Source: Pannonibacter indicus
Lineage (GTDB): Bacteria > Pseudomonadota > Alphaproteobacteria > Rhizobiales > Stappiaceae
Length of the DNA: 64,000 nucleotides
Direction: 5' to 3'
Assembly (NCBI RefSeq): GCF_001418225.1
Contig: NZ_LIPT01000012.1
Location: 1-64,000 of the forward strand
Part shown: positions 52,318-60,766 of the stretch, one piece after another
How positions within the stretch are numbered: the first letter of the stretch is position 1
How the letters are laid out: each line of letters begins with the position of its first letter
Notes under the pieces: generated by a model
The model's database searches: none
The model's input: the letters and a program-made list of their open reading frames with translations, nothing else
Told to the model about the DNA's origin: nothing
Position numbers and translations under genes: made by a program

Positions 52318-53139
52318 CCCATCCGTGACGGGCGGGTTCACTGGGTGGATATTCCCAACCAGCGCCTGTTGCGGATGCAGCCGGACGGGCAGGGGCTGAC
52401 GCAATGGGATCTGCCGGTCAAGGTCAGCGCGCTGGTGCTGGCCGCAGACGGCGGTTTCATGGCTGCCACGTCACGCGGCTTTGCGCATCTGGCATTGGAA
52501 GAGACCGGCCCCGTTTTCCGCTTCGGCCTGGGCCCCGAGTTGCCGGACGGCTGGCGCATGAATGACGGGGCCTGCGACCGGCAGGGGCGGTTCTGGGCCG
52601 GGTCGCTGTCACCGCGCCCGGCGGAGGACGGCCAGTGCGGCGAGCTTTTCAGTCTGGATGCCGGGGGCAAGGTCAGCGCGCGTGGCGGGCGCTTCCGGGT
52701 GCAGAACGGCCTTGCCTGGAGCCCGGACGGGCGGCGCATGTATGTCTCGGACTCGCATGTTTCCAACGTCCACGTGACGCGCTTCGACTTTGACCCGGAG
52801 ACGGGCGACCGCTCCAATCCGCAGCTTTTCGCCAGCCACGCGCTGCTGGGCGGCAGGCCGGACGGGGCGGCCATGGATGTGGACGGCTGCTACTGGATTG
52901 CCGCCAGCGACAGCGCCCGCATCCTGCGGCTGACGCCGGAGGGGCGGATTGATGCGGAAATCCATGCGGATGTGCCCAACCTGACGAACCTGTGCTTCAC
53001 CGGCCCGGACCTGCGCACCGCCGTCATCTCCTCCCTCAACAACGGCACCTCCGGCGGCGGCATCTACGCCGTGCATCTGCCGTTTCAGGGGCTGGCAGAG
53101 CCTATGTGGCGGGGGGCGAGTTTGGCTTGCCTTGTCTGA
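52318..53139 (+). pseudogene. SMP-30/gluconolactonase/LRE-family protein, start removed by IS256
   Basis: From the IS border the frame reads IRDGRVHWVDIPNQRLLRMQ, a normal interior beta-propeller start, without the preceding GExPxWd metal-binding strand. The rest is complete: LPDGWRMNDGACDRQGRFWA (metal-ligand Asn/Asp), FRVQNGLAWSPDGRRMYVSD (second Asn and Asp ligands), NLCFTGPDLRTAVISSLNNG, ending at 53139. Family members are calcium/zinc lactonases acting on sugar lactones. The first catalytic glutamate, upstream of IRDG, is lost, so activity is doubtful; the first in-frame start is a GTG at 52345. Confidence 0.8.
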
Positions 53140-53183
53140 TCATGCGCATATATGATGCACATAAAGGATGAGGAGTGCGCGTG

Positions 53184-53459
53184 ATGGCTGTTGATACGAC
53201 CGAGAGCAAGTCCGGCCGCGCATTGAGTGGCTTTGGGCGTGGCAAGCGGGCCGTGAATCTGTCTCTGGACCCGGCCCTGCTGGAGGAGGCAAGGGCCATG
53301 GATCTGAACCTGTCTCAGGCTGCGGAAGAGGGGTTGCGGCAGGCTGTGTCGCGGATGCGCGCGGAAATCTGGCTCCGGGAAAATGCTGCCGCGCTCGAAA
53401 GCTCGAACGCCTGGGTGGAAGAAAATGGTCTGCCGCTGGACCAGTACCGGCAATTCTGA
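53184..53459 (+). CDS. ccdA: CcdA-type antitoxin
   Basis: The 91-residue protein starts at ATG 53184, eight bases after AGGAG. It has a ribbon-helix-helix start (GKRAVNLSLDPALLEEARAM, DLNLSQAAEEGLRQAVSRMR) and a disordered, CcdB-binding end (WLRENAAALESSNAWVEENG then LPLDQYRQF). The ending is typical of chromosomal CcdA. Its stop overlaps the ccdB start by one base. CcdA neutralises CcdB and represses the operon. Confidence 0.92.
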   Translation: MAVDTTESKSGRALSGFGRGKRAVNLSLDPALLEEARAMDLNLSQAAEEGLRQAVSRMRAEIWLRENAAALESSNAWVEENGLPLDQYRQF

Positions 53460-53758
53460 TGGCAAGGTTCGACGTTTATCCGGACCCATCAGGACGCGGT
53501 TATCTGCTGGATGTTCAGGCAGGCGTACTTGAGGCCTTGAGCACCCGTATGGTGGTGCCGCTTTTCCCGGAAGACCGGGCGCCCTTGCCCGCCCGCCGGC
53601 TCAATCCGGTTTTCGGGATCGCCGGAGTGCGGCATGTGATGGTGACGCAGTTCATGGCATCGGTGCCGCGATCACTGCTGCGCCAGCCCGTCATGAACCT
53701 TGCTGCACACGATGTGGAGATCAGCAACGCGCTCGACATGCTGTTTTCCGGATTCTAA
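53459..53758 (+). CDS. ccdB: CcdB-type gyrase-poison toxin
   Basis: The 99-residue protein is a full-length CcdB: MARFDVYPDPSGRGYLLDVQ at the start, MVVPLFPEDRAPLPARRLNP and MVTQFMASVPRSLLRQPVMN, ending with ALDMLFSGF. The C-terminal tryptophan-glycine-isoleucine of F-plasmid CcdB, needed for gyrase poisoning, is represented here by FSGF, so potency is uncertain. With ccdA it forms an apparently intact toxin-antitoxin module just beyond the IS256-damaged gene. Confidence 0.92.
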   Translation: MARFDVYPDPSGRGYLLDVQAGVLEALSTRMVVPLFPEDRAPLPARRLNPVFGIAGVRHVMVTQFMASVPRSLLRQPVMNLAAHDVEISNALDMLFSGF

Positions 53759-53965
53759 CGGCAAGTCATCCTGGAGCCTTGGCAGCGGCGCCTTTTCTGC
53801 CTTCGTGGGCTAACTGATCACGCATCGTGCAGAGGACTTGCCGCAGCGCCCTTCTCACCCTCAAGGGGGGAAGAGGAACTGGAGCCAGACTGTCAGTCCG
53901 GAAAAATCACTGCCGGTTCAAGGGCACTGAACGCCCGTCCCAGCCGGCAAATCCTTCCCCCACCC

Positions 53966-54568
53966 TCAAAACTTCGCAGGTGCGAAGATGCGAAGTCCGG
54001 TGGAGAGGTGGGCGAGGGCGTCGCGGGCGAGGGTGAGCATGGCGGGTTGCGGCTGGTTGCTGCCAAGGCCGCGCACTTGCCGCACGTGGTTGATGGCGCT
54101 GTCGAAATCGGCAAAGCGCTCCGGCAGGGCGAGGTGCAGATAGAGCGCGATGACGGTCGCCGAGCGGCTGCGCCCGCCGCGGCAGTGGACCAGCACATGG
54201 CCGCGCCGGTGGGGCGGGTAATGCGGCTTGCCGGGGCTGTCCTGCGTCAGCATGCCATGCAGCGCCATGACGCCCGCCAGCAGATGCTGCGGCGCGTTGC
54301 CCGGCCCGTCGATGAGGCCGATGTGGGTGCGGCGGATGGTGGTGCCATCGGAAAGGGTCAGCGGTGCCATCTCCACATTGACCGCAAGGTTCATGGTGGA
54401 CGTGATGCCCTCATTGAGCAGCAGGGCCGGATCATCCGCCGCCACCTTGTTGCCGATGAACAGGCTGGCGCCGTGGGGGCCGAGGCCGCTTACCACTTCA
54501 CACAGCACCGGCAGGCGGTCCTCTTGTTCTTCCGGCAGAAGCGCGCTGGAGGGGGGCATGCGGGTCAT
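53966..54568 (-). CDS. Dual-specificity/tyrosine phosphatase-like protein
   Basis: The 200-residue protein has the CX5R catalytic loop of cysteine phosphatases in VHCRGGRSRSATVIAL and a candidate general acid in THIGLIDGPGN. The preceding part (SLFIGNKVAADDPALLLNEG, ITSTMNLAVNVE) follows the pattern of DUSP-like bacterial phosphatases. The last residues LRIFAPAKF and the stop codon are supplied by the dispersed palindrome at 53972-53987. It ends the ABC/MBL operon and overlaps the MBL gene by 4 bases. Phosphoprotein or phosphate-ester substrate unknown. Confidence 0.8.
   Translation of the reverse strand: MTRMPPSSALLPEEQEDRLPVLCEVVSGLGPHGASLFIGNKVAADDPALLLNEGITSTMNLAVNVEMAPLTLSDGTTIRRTHIGLIDGPGNAPQHLLAGVMALHGMLTQDSPGKPHYPPHRRGHVLVHCRGGRSRSATVIALYLHLALPERFADFDSAINHVRQVRGLGSNQPQPAMLTLARDALAHLSTGLRIFAPAKF
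53972..53987. repeat. Dispersed 16-bp palindrome, variant copy at the phosphatase 3' end
   Basis: CTTCGCAGGTGCGAAG keeps the arms of the 15282 and 15476 copies with two centre bases changed. On the minus strand it is followed by TTTTGAGGGTGGGGGA, like the 15476 copy. It forms the last codons of the phosphatase gene. The 53760-53965 interval beside it otherwise holds no gene, only C/G-rich repeats including CCCTCAAGGGGGG at about 53861. Confidence 0.6.
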
Positions 54569-55698
54569 ATCGATCTCCTGACCGGCTGCACCGGTCCCAA
54601 TTGCAGGTCAAGTTCCGGCCCGAAGACAAGGCTGCGGCCAGTGTGCAGCCTTTTGCCAAGGGCGGCGGTGAGTTTGGGCATGGCTTCGGGCGCGGCAAAG
54701 GCAGGCACCACATGGCAGGCGCGGGTGTGGTCCGCAAGCCAGAGCGTGTCCTTGAGGCGCGGATGCACATTCCAGCCAAGCCATTCGGCCTGGCCCCGCG
54801 CCAGCAGATCAGCGGCCGGCGTGCCGGGGGGAACGTGGCTGGAAAAGACGAAACGGAACCCCTCGTCCGCCCGCGCCAGCAGGCTGGCGGCAAGGCCGGA
54901 TTCCGCATTGGCCTCAGTACTGACGATCACATCCGCGGGCTGATAGGCCCCGCTGCGCCCGGCGCTGGCAAGAAGCGCTGCCAGCTCTTCCCGTGTGCCG
55001 GGATGGCAGATGCGCGAGGGTGTCCGGGCAAGGGCCATCATTTCGGCTAGAACCACCGGGCAGGCGCGGGGCTTCAATCCCTCACGGGCCAGCGCCAGCA
55101 CCACTTCCGGGCCGCGCCCGGCGGAGGGCACGGGCAGCACCGCGCCGCCGCGCACCGCCTCTGCCATGAGGCTGATCTGGTCCGCAAGGCTGGTGTCCCG
55201 GTCGCCATAGGAGGCGTCGGTGACGAGGCAGGCGGCGCGGGGCGGCGGGTCAAAGGCGAGAAGGCCGGACTCCGGCGTCCAGTCGCCCATGTAGAGAAAG
55301 CCGCAGTCCGCCGCCACATGCAGCCAGATACCGCCCGGCGCATGGCCGCTCCGGCCCGTGGTGATGGCAAGCCCCGCCACTTCCGCAGTTCCGGAGAGCG
55401 GCAGCAGGTTGCGCGTGGCCTGCGGCAGCACCGCTTCCGGGATCTGCGCGAAGGTTTCCGCTGTGGCATAGACCGGCGGGCGGCCCAGCCTTGCCCGCAG
55501 CTGCAGGGCACCGGCATGGTCCTGATGCGCATGGGAGAGGCACAGGGCATCCACAGGGCCAACACGGCTCACATCCGGCAGCACGCCGGGTTCGGGCCCC
55601 TCGCCAAGGTCAAACAGAATGCGGCGGCCGCAGGTTTCCAGCAGAAAGGCTGCGGGCAGCTTGCCGCCCGCGCCGCTGATGATCCTCAGTTCTGCCAA
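54565..55698 (-). CDS. Metallo-beta-lactamase-fold hydrolase
   Basis: The 377-residue protein starts at TTG (complement of 55696-55698). It has the MBL metal motif HxHxDH in LCLSHAHQDHAGALQL, further likely ligands in GRSGHAPGGIWLHV and YMGDWTPESG, and a C-terminal half like the beta-CASP-type enzymes (VLPVPSAGRGPEVVLALARE, FVFSSHVPPGTPAADLL). MBL-fold members of this shape cleave phosphodiesters (RNA or small molecules such as PhnP-type cyclic phosphates). It overlaps the permease gene by 13 bases and the phosphatase by 4, so the three are co-translated. Confidence 0.8.
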   Translation of the reverse strand: MAELRIISGAGGKLPAAFLLETCGRRILFDLGEGPEPGVLPDVSRVGPVDALCLSHAHQDHAGALQLRARLGRPPVYATAETFAQIPEAVLPQATRNLLPLSGTAEVAGLAITTGRSGHAPGGIWLHVAADCGFLYMGDWTPESGLLAFDPPPRAACLVTDASYGDRDTSLADQISLMAEAVRGGAVLPVPSAGRGPEVVLALAREGLKPRACPVVLAEMMALARTPSRICHPGTREELAALLASAGRSGAYQPADVIVSTEANAESGLAASLLARADEGFRFVFSSHVPPGTPAADLLARGQAEWLGWNVHPRLKDTLWLADHTRACHVVPAFAAPEAMPKLTAALGKRLHTGRSLVFGPELDLQLGPVQPVRRSI

Positions 55699-57413
55699 GG
55701 CAGGGCTCCCTTGGGCAGACGGGAGGAGAACAGCGAGGCGGTGCCCATCAGCAGCAGCACGGCCACCACCATGAGGCAGCCGACGGCAGCTGCCAGAGTT
55801 GAAGCGCCGCCTTCCTCAAGGAAGACGATCATCGGGCCGATGGTGCGGGCGCTGGAGGAGACGAGCAGGATGGAAACCTGGATCTCGTTCAGCGCCGTCA
55901 TGAAGACGATGATGCCGCCGGCAATGGCAGAAGGGGCAAGCATGGGCAGGATGATGTCCTTCATCCGGGCGAGGAACCCGGCACCGGCAACGCGGCCCGC
56001 CTCTTCCAGCGAGCGCTCGATCTGGGCAAAGCCGCCCAGCACGGGGCGAAGGGCGAGGGCGAGGAAGTTGGAGAGATAGGCGGCGAGAATGATCCAGACC
56101 GTGCCATAGATGCTGACGTTGATGAAGGGCAGGGGCCTCAGGAAGAAGAGGATCATGGCCACGCCCAGCACGATGCCCGGCAGCGCATAGGCAAGCTCCG
56201 CCGCCAGCTGCACCAGCCGCACGGCCGGGCCTTTGTGCCAGCTGAGGAAATAGGCGAGGAACACCGCCATCACCACCAGAATGAGCGTTGCCGCCAGCGT
56301 CAGGCCGAAGCTGGTGAGAAAAGCCTGCCGGATCGAGGCATGATGCAGCAGCGCATTGGCATAGTTCTTCAGCGTCAGGCTGGCGAATGTCAGCTCCTGT
56401 CCGAAGCCGCTGACCAGCGACGTGGTGACGAGGGCCGAGAGCGGCAGCAGCAGGGTGAGGACGAGGAAGATCCATGCCCCGGCTTCCGCAATGATGCGGC
56501 CCCTGCCGAGGGAGAAGGTGACCGGCTGGCCGAGCCCATCGACCCGGAGATCCCCGCGCCGGGCCATCCATCCGGCAAGGCCGAGGCCGGCCACGGTGAG
56601 GGCGGAGAGCAGCAGGGCGAGTGCGGCCATATCGGACAGGGCCGAGGGGCCGTAGCTGTTGAGCTGCTGGTAGATGAGGGTGATCAGCGTCGGGAAGCGG
56701 GCCGGGATGCCCAGCATCGCCTGAATGCCGAAATTGCCGATGGCCGAGACGAAGGCGAGCGCGGCACCGGCCATGATGCCGGAGCGGGCGAGCGGCAGGA
56801 GGATGGTGAAGAGCATGCGCCGGTTTCCGGCCCCGGCAGCGCGGGCGGCCTCCGCCAGGTTCTGCGGAATGCGGCGCAAGGTGGCGCGCACGGTCAGGAA
56901 CACCAGCGGTGCATTATAGAGCCCCAGCAGCAGGATGATGCCGGTGGCGGAGAACAGCGGGTGTCTTGCTCCCGCAGGCAGGGCAAGGCCGAGCGCGCCC
57001 AGCAGCGGGCTCGACGGCGAGAAGGCCTGCACCCAGGCAAGGGCGGTGACCTGCGGCGGGATCATCAGCGGCAGCACGAAGCAGAAGATCCACGCCGTCT
57101 TGCCGCGCATGTTGGTGTGCACGGTGAGGATGGCCGCGAGCGTGCCAAGGGCAACCGCGATCACCGAGGACAGAACCGCGACCTGCAGCGAATTGAGCGC
57201 CGCCGTGATCACCCGGCCCTTGAGATAGAGCGAGGACAGGCGGTCAAGATCGATCACCCCGTCCGGCGCAAGTCCGGCCATGGCGAGGCGGGCGAGAGGG
57301 GCGAAGGAAAGCAGCCCGACGAGAATGGCCAGTCCGCCAAGGACCAGCCAGTCGGTGCGCAAGGGGAGCGCCAGACGGCGCCCCCCCGATGCGGACAGGG
57401 TGATATCGGACAT
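55686..57413 (-). CDS. Fused double permease of a Fe3+/aminoethylphosphonate-type ABC transporter
   Basis: The 575-residue membrane protein joins two six-helix permease units. EAA-loops are NLAEAARAAGAGNRRMLFTI in the first and SLEEAGRVAGAGFLARMKDI in the second. FbpB/AfuB and PhnV/AepV-type importers have this shape. It lies between the binding-protein gene (3 bases apart) and the MBL gene. Substrate cannot be read from sequence. Confidence 0.9.
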   Translation of the reverse strand: MSDITLSASGGRRLALPLRTDWLVLGGLAILVGLLSFAPLARLAMAGLAPDGVIDLDRLSSLYLKGRVITAALNSLQVAVLSSVIAVALGTLAAILTVHTNMRGKTAWIFCFVLPLMIPPQVTALAWVQAFSPSSPLLGALGLALPAGARHPLFSATGIILLLGLYNAPLVFLTVRATLRRIPQNLAEAARAAGAGNRRMLFTILLPLARSGIMAGAALAFVSAIGNFGIQAMLGIPARFPTLITLIYQQLNSYGPSALSDMAALALLLSALTVAGLGLAGWMARRGDLRVDGLGQPVTFSLGRGRIIAEAGAWIFLVLTLLLPLSALVTTSLVSGFGQELTFASLTLKNYANALLHHASIRQAFLTSFGLTLAATLILVVMAVFLAYFLSWHKGPAVRLVQLAAELAYALPGIVLGVAMILFFLRPLPFINVSIYGTVWIILAAYLSNFLALALRPVLGGFAQIERSLEEAGRVAGAGFLARMKDIILPMLAPSAIAGGIIVFMTALNEIQVSILLVSSSARTIGPMIVFLEEGGASTLAAAVGCLMVVAVLLLMGTASLFSSRLPKGALPWQN

Positions 57414-57416
57414 GCC

Positions 57417-58379
57417 TCAGCCGCCGAAGATCTCGGTGAACCTGGCGCGGGCGGCAGCGTCGGTTTCGACGGCCTTGTCCGCATCCACCGGCAGCAGCTT
57501 GATGGTGTCCAGCTTGGGGAAGCCGGCCGGCGGGGTCATCGCCGGGTCGATCGGCAGGTTGCCCTGCTTCACCACCAGCTCCTGGCCTTCCTTCGACAGC
57601 AGGAAGTCGATGAAGGCCTTGGCGGCATCCACGTTCTTGGCCGTGGACATGATGGCGGCCGGTTCGGTGATGAAGGAGACGCCATCCTTCGGGAAGATGA
57701 AGTCCACCGGCGAGCCGCTGGCCTTGGCGCGCATCACATCGGCATCGACGACGATGGCATATTTGGCCATGCCGCCGGCGACGGCCTTCAGTGCCGGGCC
57801 GTTGCCGCCTTCCGGGGCGATGCCGAGCTTGGCGAGGCCTTCATAGAACTCCCAGCCGATGCCCGGCACGTTGACGACGCTGTGCATGTGGTTGAGCGCA
57901 GCGCCCGAATAGAGCGGGCTCGGCACGGCGATCTGGCCCTTGTTGTCTTCGCTCAGCAGCTCTGCCCAGGTTTCGACGGGCTTGGCATTCTGGGTGTTGT
58001 AGGCAATGCCGGTGGACATGATCTTCGTGCCGAAGAACATCTTGTCCTTGTCATAGGTGCTGGCGTCATAGCCGTCCACCTTGGCTTCCGGATAGGCCAT
58101 CAGCAGGCCTTCGGCCTTGAGCTGGCCCAGGTTGATGGTGTCGGCCACCAGCAGCACGTCCGGCTTCACGTCGCCTGCGGTGATTTCGGCGCGCAGCACG
58201 TTCATCAGCTGGCTGGTGCCGTTGCGGGTCCATTCCACCTCGATGCCCGGGTTCTTCGCCTTGAAGGCGTCAACCGTCTGCTGGGCAATTTCCGGCGACT
58301 GGGAGGTGTAGAGCACCAGCGTTCCGGCGTGAGCCGTGCCGGCCATCAGCATGAGAGCAAGTGCAGAAAGAAGGCGCAT
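57417..58379 (-). CDS. ABC transporter substrate-binding protein, Fe3+/aminoethylphosphonate type
   Basis: The 320-residue periplasmic protein has a signal peptide (residues 1-18, ending AHA) and the class D/F bacterial binding-protein pattern: LVLYTSQSPEIAQQTVDAFK at the start, then VEWTRNGTSQLMNVLRAEIT, PDVLLVADTINLGQLKAEGL and FINEPAAIMSTAKNVDAAKA-like FITEPAAIMSTAKNVDAA. The iron-binding tyrosine pair of FbpA (YYxAR) is not evident near the end, which argues against ferric iron and for an organic or phosphorus-containing ligand. Confidence 0.85.
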   Translation of the reverse strand: MRLLSALALMLMAGTAHAGTLVLYTSQSPEIAQQTVDAFKAKNPGIEVEWTRNGTSQLMNVLRAEITAGDVKPDVLLVADTINLGQLKAEGLLMAYPEAKVDGYDASTYDKDKMFFGTKIMSTGIAYNTQNAKPVETWAELLSEDNKGQIAVPSPLYSGAALNHMHSVVNVPGIGWEFYEGLAKLGIAPEGGNGPALKAVAGGMAKYAIVVDADVMRAKASGSPVDFIFPKDGVSFITEPAAIMSTAKNVDAAKAFIDFLLSKEGQELVVKQGNLPIDPAMTPPAGFPKLDTIKLLPVDADKAVETDAAARARFTEIFGG

Positions 58380-58423
58380 GGTCAGATCCTGTCGTCTTTG
58401 GGGGGGAAAGCCGGCGGGGCATG

Positions 58424-59500
58424 TCAGCCCGCATCCGGAATGATCCAGCCGTCTTCGGCCCGGACATGGATGACGCTGCCGGAGGGCAGCGCGAAGTCAC
58501 CGGGAGCCTGCAGCGTCAGCTGAAGGTCCGGCATGGCGTGGGGGTGGAAATCCACCTGTGTGTGGGAGCCGCGGAAGATCACCTGGGTGATGGTGGCGGC
58601 AAAACCGTCTTCAGAACCGGCGGCAAGCGCCAGCTCGCCCGGATGCACGCAGATGCTCACCGCTGCCTGCTGCTGCTGGCCCGAGCGGGCGCGCACCTCG
58701 TGCCGGTGGCCGAAAATATCCACCATGGCATGGCCTGCGCGGCCCGAAGGGGTGACATCCGTGCCCGGCAGGATCAGGCCACCGCCGATGAAACGGGCGA
58801 CCATTTCGTTCTGCGGCTCGCGGTAAAGCTCACGCGGCTTGCCGAACTGCATCACCCGGCCTGCCTCCATCACCGCAATGCGGCTGGCAAGGGCCATGGC
58901 CTCGGACTGGTCATGGGTGATGTAGATCATGCTGGCGCCGGTGCGGCGGTGAAAGTCGAGGAACTCGCGCTCCATGGAGGCGCGCAGATGCACGTCGAGA
59001 TTGGCCAGCGGCTCGTCCAGCAGCATCACGGACGGACTGGCCGCAAGGCAGCGGGCCAGGGCAACGCGCTGGCGCTGGCCGCCGGAAAGATCAGACGGGG
59101 CGCGGGTGCCAAGCGCCTCCATGCCGACGGTTGCCAGCGCCTCGCGGCAGCGGCGCGCCCGCTCCGCAGAGCTGACACCGGCCACCTTCAGCGCATAGCC
59201 GACATTCTCTTCCACGCTCATGTGCGGCCACAGGGCGTAGTTCTGGAAGACGATGCCGATGTTGCGCTTTTCCGGCGGCAGGCTGGCGGCAGGGGAGGCA
59301 ACCTCGCGCCCGCCAAGGCGGATGGAGCCCGCTTCCAGCGTCTCGAAGCCCGCGATCAGCCGCAGCATCGTCGTCTTGCCGCAGCCGGACGGGCCGAGAA
59401 TGGCGACGAATTCCCCGTCGTTGACCGTCAGGGACACCCCGTCCACCACGCGCTTGCCGCCATAGCTCCTGGCAATATCCGTCAGTTCGATTCCAGCCAC
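58424..59500 (-). CDS. ABC transporter ATP-binding protein, Fe3+/aminoethylphosphonate type
   Basis: From the GTG complementary to 59498-59500, behind AGGATCGG, the product has 358 residues. It has Walker A LGPSGCGKTTMLRL, signature [18 protein letters not shown], Walker B VMLLDEPLANLD, H-loop YITHDQSEAM and a C-terminal TOBE regulatory domain. First gene of the operon, divergent from the LacI regulator with a palindromic operator between. Confidence 0.9.
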   Translation of the reverse strand: MAGIELTDIARSYGGKRVVDGVSLTVNDGEFVAILGPSGCGKTTMLRLIAGFETLEAGSIRLGGREVASPAASLPPEKRNIGIVFQNYALWPHMSVEENVGYALKVAGVSSAERARRCREALATVGMEALGTRAPSDLSGGQRQRVALARCLAASPSVMLLDEPLANLDVHLRASMEREFLDFHRRTGASMIYITHDQSEAMALASRIAVMEAGRVMQFGKPRELYREPQNEMVARFIGGGLILPGTDVTPSGRAGHAMVDIFGHRHEVRARSGQQQQAAVSICVHPGELALAAGSEDGFAATITQVIFRGSHTQVDFHPHAMPDLQLTLQAPGDFALPSGSVIHVRAEDGWIIPDAG

Positions 59501-59566
59501 GTGCCGATCCTGAAAAATTAATAATCTCAGTGACTTAATGCGCTTGATCACAGATAAATCTTGATC

Positions 59567-59580
59567 TGCACACGTGTGCA
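59567..59580. promoter_or_regulatory. Perfect 14-bp palindrome, likely LacI-family operator
   Basis: TGCACACGTGTGCA is a perfect palindrome with the central CG that LacI-family proteins kink. It lies 66 bases before the ATPase start (minus) and 112 bases before the LacI start (plus). A second self-complementary pair (TGCGCA twice around GAAAC) is present near 59657-59673. Confidence 0.75.
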
Positions 59581-59692
59581 CATTACAGGTGTTATGCTTC
59601 GGTTTTATGACGGGGCCAGAGGTTGCAATCCGGCAGGGCTGCCAGTGTGCGTCCAGTGCGCAGAAACTGCGCAAACTTGCGGGGAGAGGTGA

Positions 59693-60697
59693 ATGAGCAA
59701 GGCGGGTTTCGTGACCGCAGCCGATGTGGCGAAGCTTGCGGGCGTGTCACGCTCGGCCGTTTCACGCACTTTCACGCCCGATGCCTATGTTTCCCCGGCG
59801 GTGCGTGAAAAGGTGCTGAGGGCGGCGGATGAGCTGGGCTACCGGGTGAACCGGCTGGCCAAGGATCTGCAGACCTCCCGCTCCAGCATGGTGGCGATTG
59901 TCGGCGCCCGCTTTTACGAGCCCTATGTGGCCGGGCTGCTGGATGACCTCAGCGCCGCGCTGATCGGCGAGGGCCTGCATGCGCTGCTGCTCAATGCCTC
60001 GTCGCAAGACATGACGGCGCTGCTGAACCTTGTGCTGGAATACCGGGTGCGGGCGGTGATCGTGCTCTCCGGCGCGCCCCCGCGTGAGCTGATCGACCAG
60101 TGCCTGCGCGCCCGCCAGCGCATGATCCTCATCAACCGCCACATGGAAGACGTGGAGGCAGGCTCGATTGAGACCGACGACCGCATGGGCGGGCGGCTGG
60201 CGGCGGAGCGGCTTCTGGCGGCCGGGCGGCGGAAGCTCTGTGTGGTGCGCTCGGGGGCAGACACCCCCAGCCAGCGGCGGCGGGCAGCGGGCTTTCTGGA
60301 GCGGCTGGACGAAGAGGGGATCGCCTGCGAACGCTGGGTGGCCGGGCGCGGCAACTATGAAGCGGGCTGCGAGGCCGCCCGCAGCCTTCTGAGCGGTTCA
60401 GGTCCTGCTATTGCCCCGGATATTGATGGCGTCTTCGCCGCCACCGACCGCACGGCCCTCGGCTTTCTCAACACGGCGCGGTTTGAAATGGGCGTTTCCG
60501 TGCCGCAGGACGTGGCGGTGATCGGCTTTGACGACATCCCGGAAGCGGCCTGGTCCTCTCACAACCTCACCACCATCCGCCAGTCCGCCCCGGACGTGGT
60601 GGCCGCCGTGCTGACGCTTCTGGCCGAAGACGGCGAGGACGCGGGCCTTCAGCGTGTGGCCATTCCGGTCAGTCTGGTGGAACGGGGGACGGTGTAG
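59693..60697 (+). CDS. LacI-family transcriptional regulator
   Basis: The 334-residue protein has an N-terminal LacI HTH and hinge (VTAADVAKLAGVSRSAVSRT, LGYRVNRLAKDLQTSRS) and a periplasmic-binding-like effector domain (RMILINRHMEDVEAGSIETD, DVAVIGFDDIPEAAWS). It is divergent from the ABC operon and should repress it through the palindrome until the ligand, or a derivative, binds. Sequence of the effector domain resembles LacI repressors of sugar or phosphorus compounds but the ligand is unknown. Confidence 0.92.
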   Translation: MSKAGFVTAADVAKLAGVSRSAVSRTFTPDAYVSPAVREKVLRAADELGYRVNRLAKDLQTSRSSMVAIVGARFYEPYVAGLLDDLSAALIGEGLHALLLNASSQDMTALLNLVLEYRVRAVIVLSGAPPRELIDQCLRARQRMILINRHMEDVEAGSIETDDRMGGRLAAERLLAAGRRKLCVVRSGADTPSQRRRAAGFLERLDEEGIACERWVAGRGNYEAGCEAARSLLSGSGPAIAPDIDGVFAATDRTALGFLNTARFEMGVSVPQDVAVIGFDDIPEAAWSSHNLTTIRQSAPDVVAAVLTLLAEDGEDAGLQRVAIPVSLVERGTV

Positions 60698-60766
60698 CCG
60701 GTCATGACATTGTCCCGGCAGTCTGATAGGATATGCCCTTGAGACAAAGGCTGGGAGCCCGGCACC

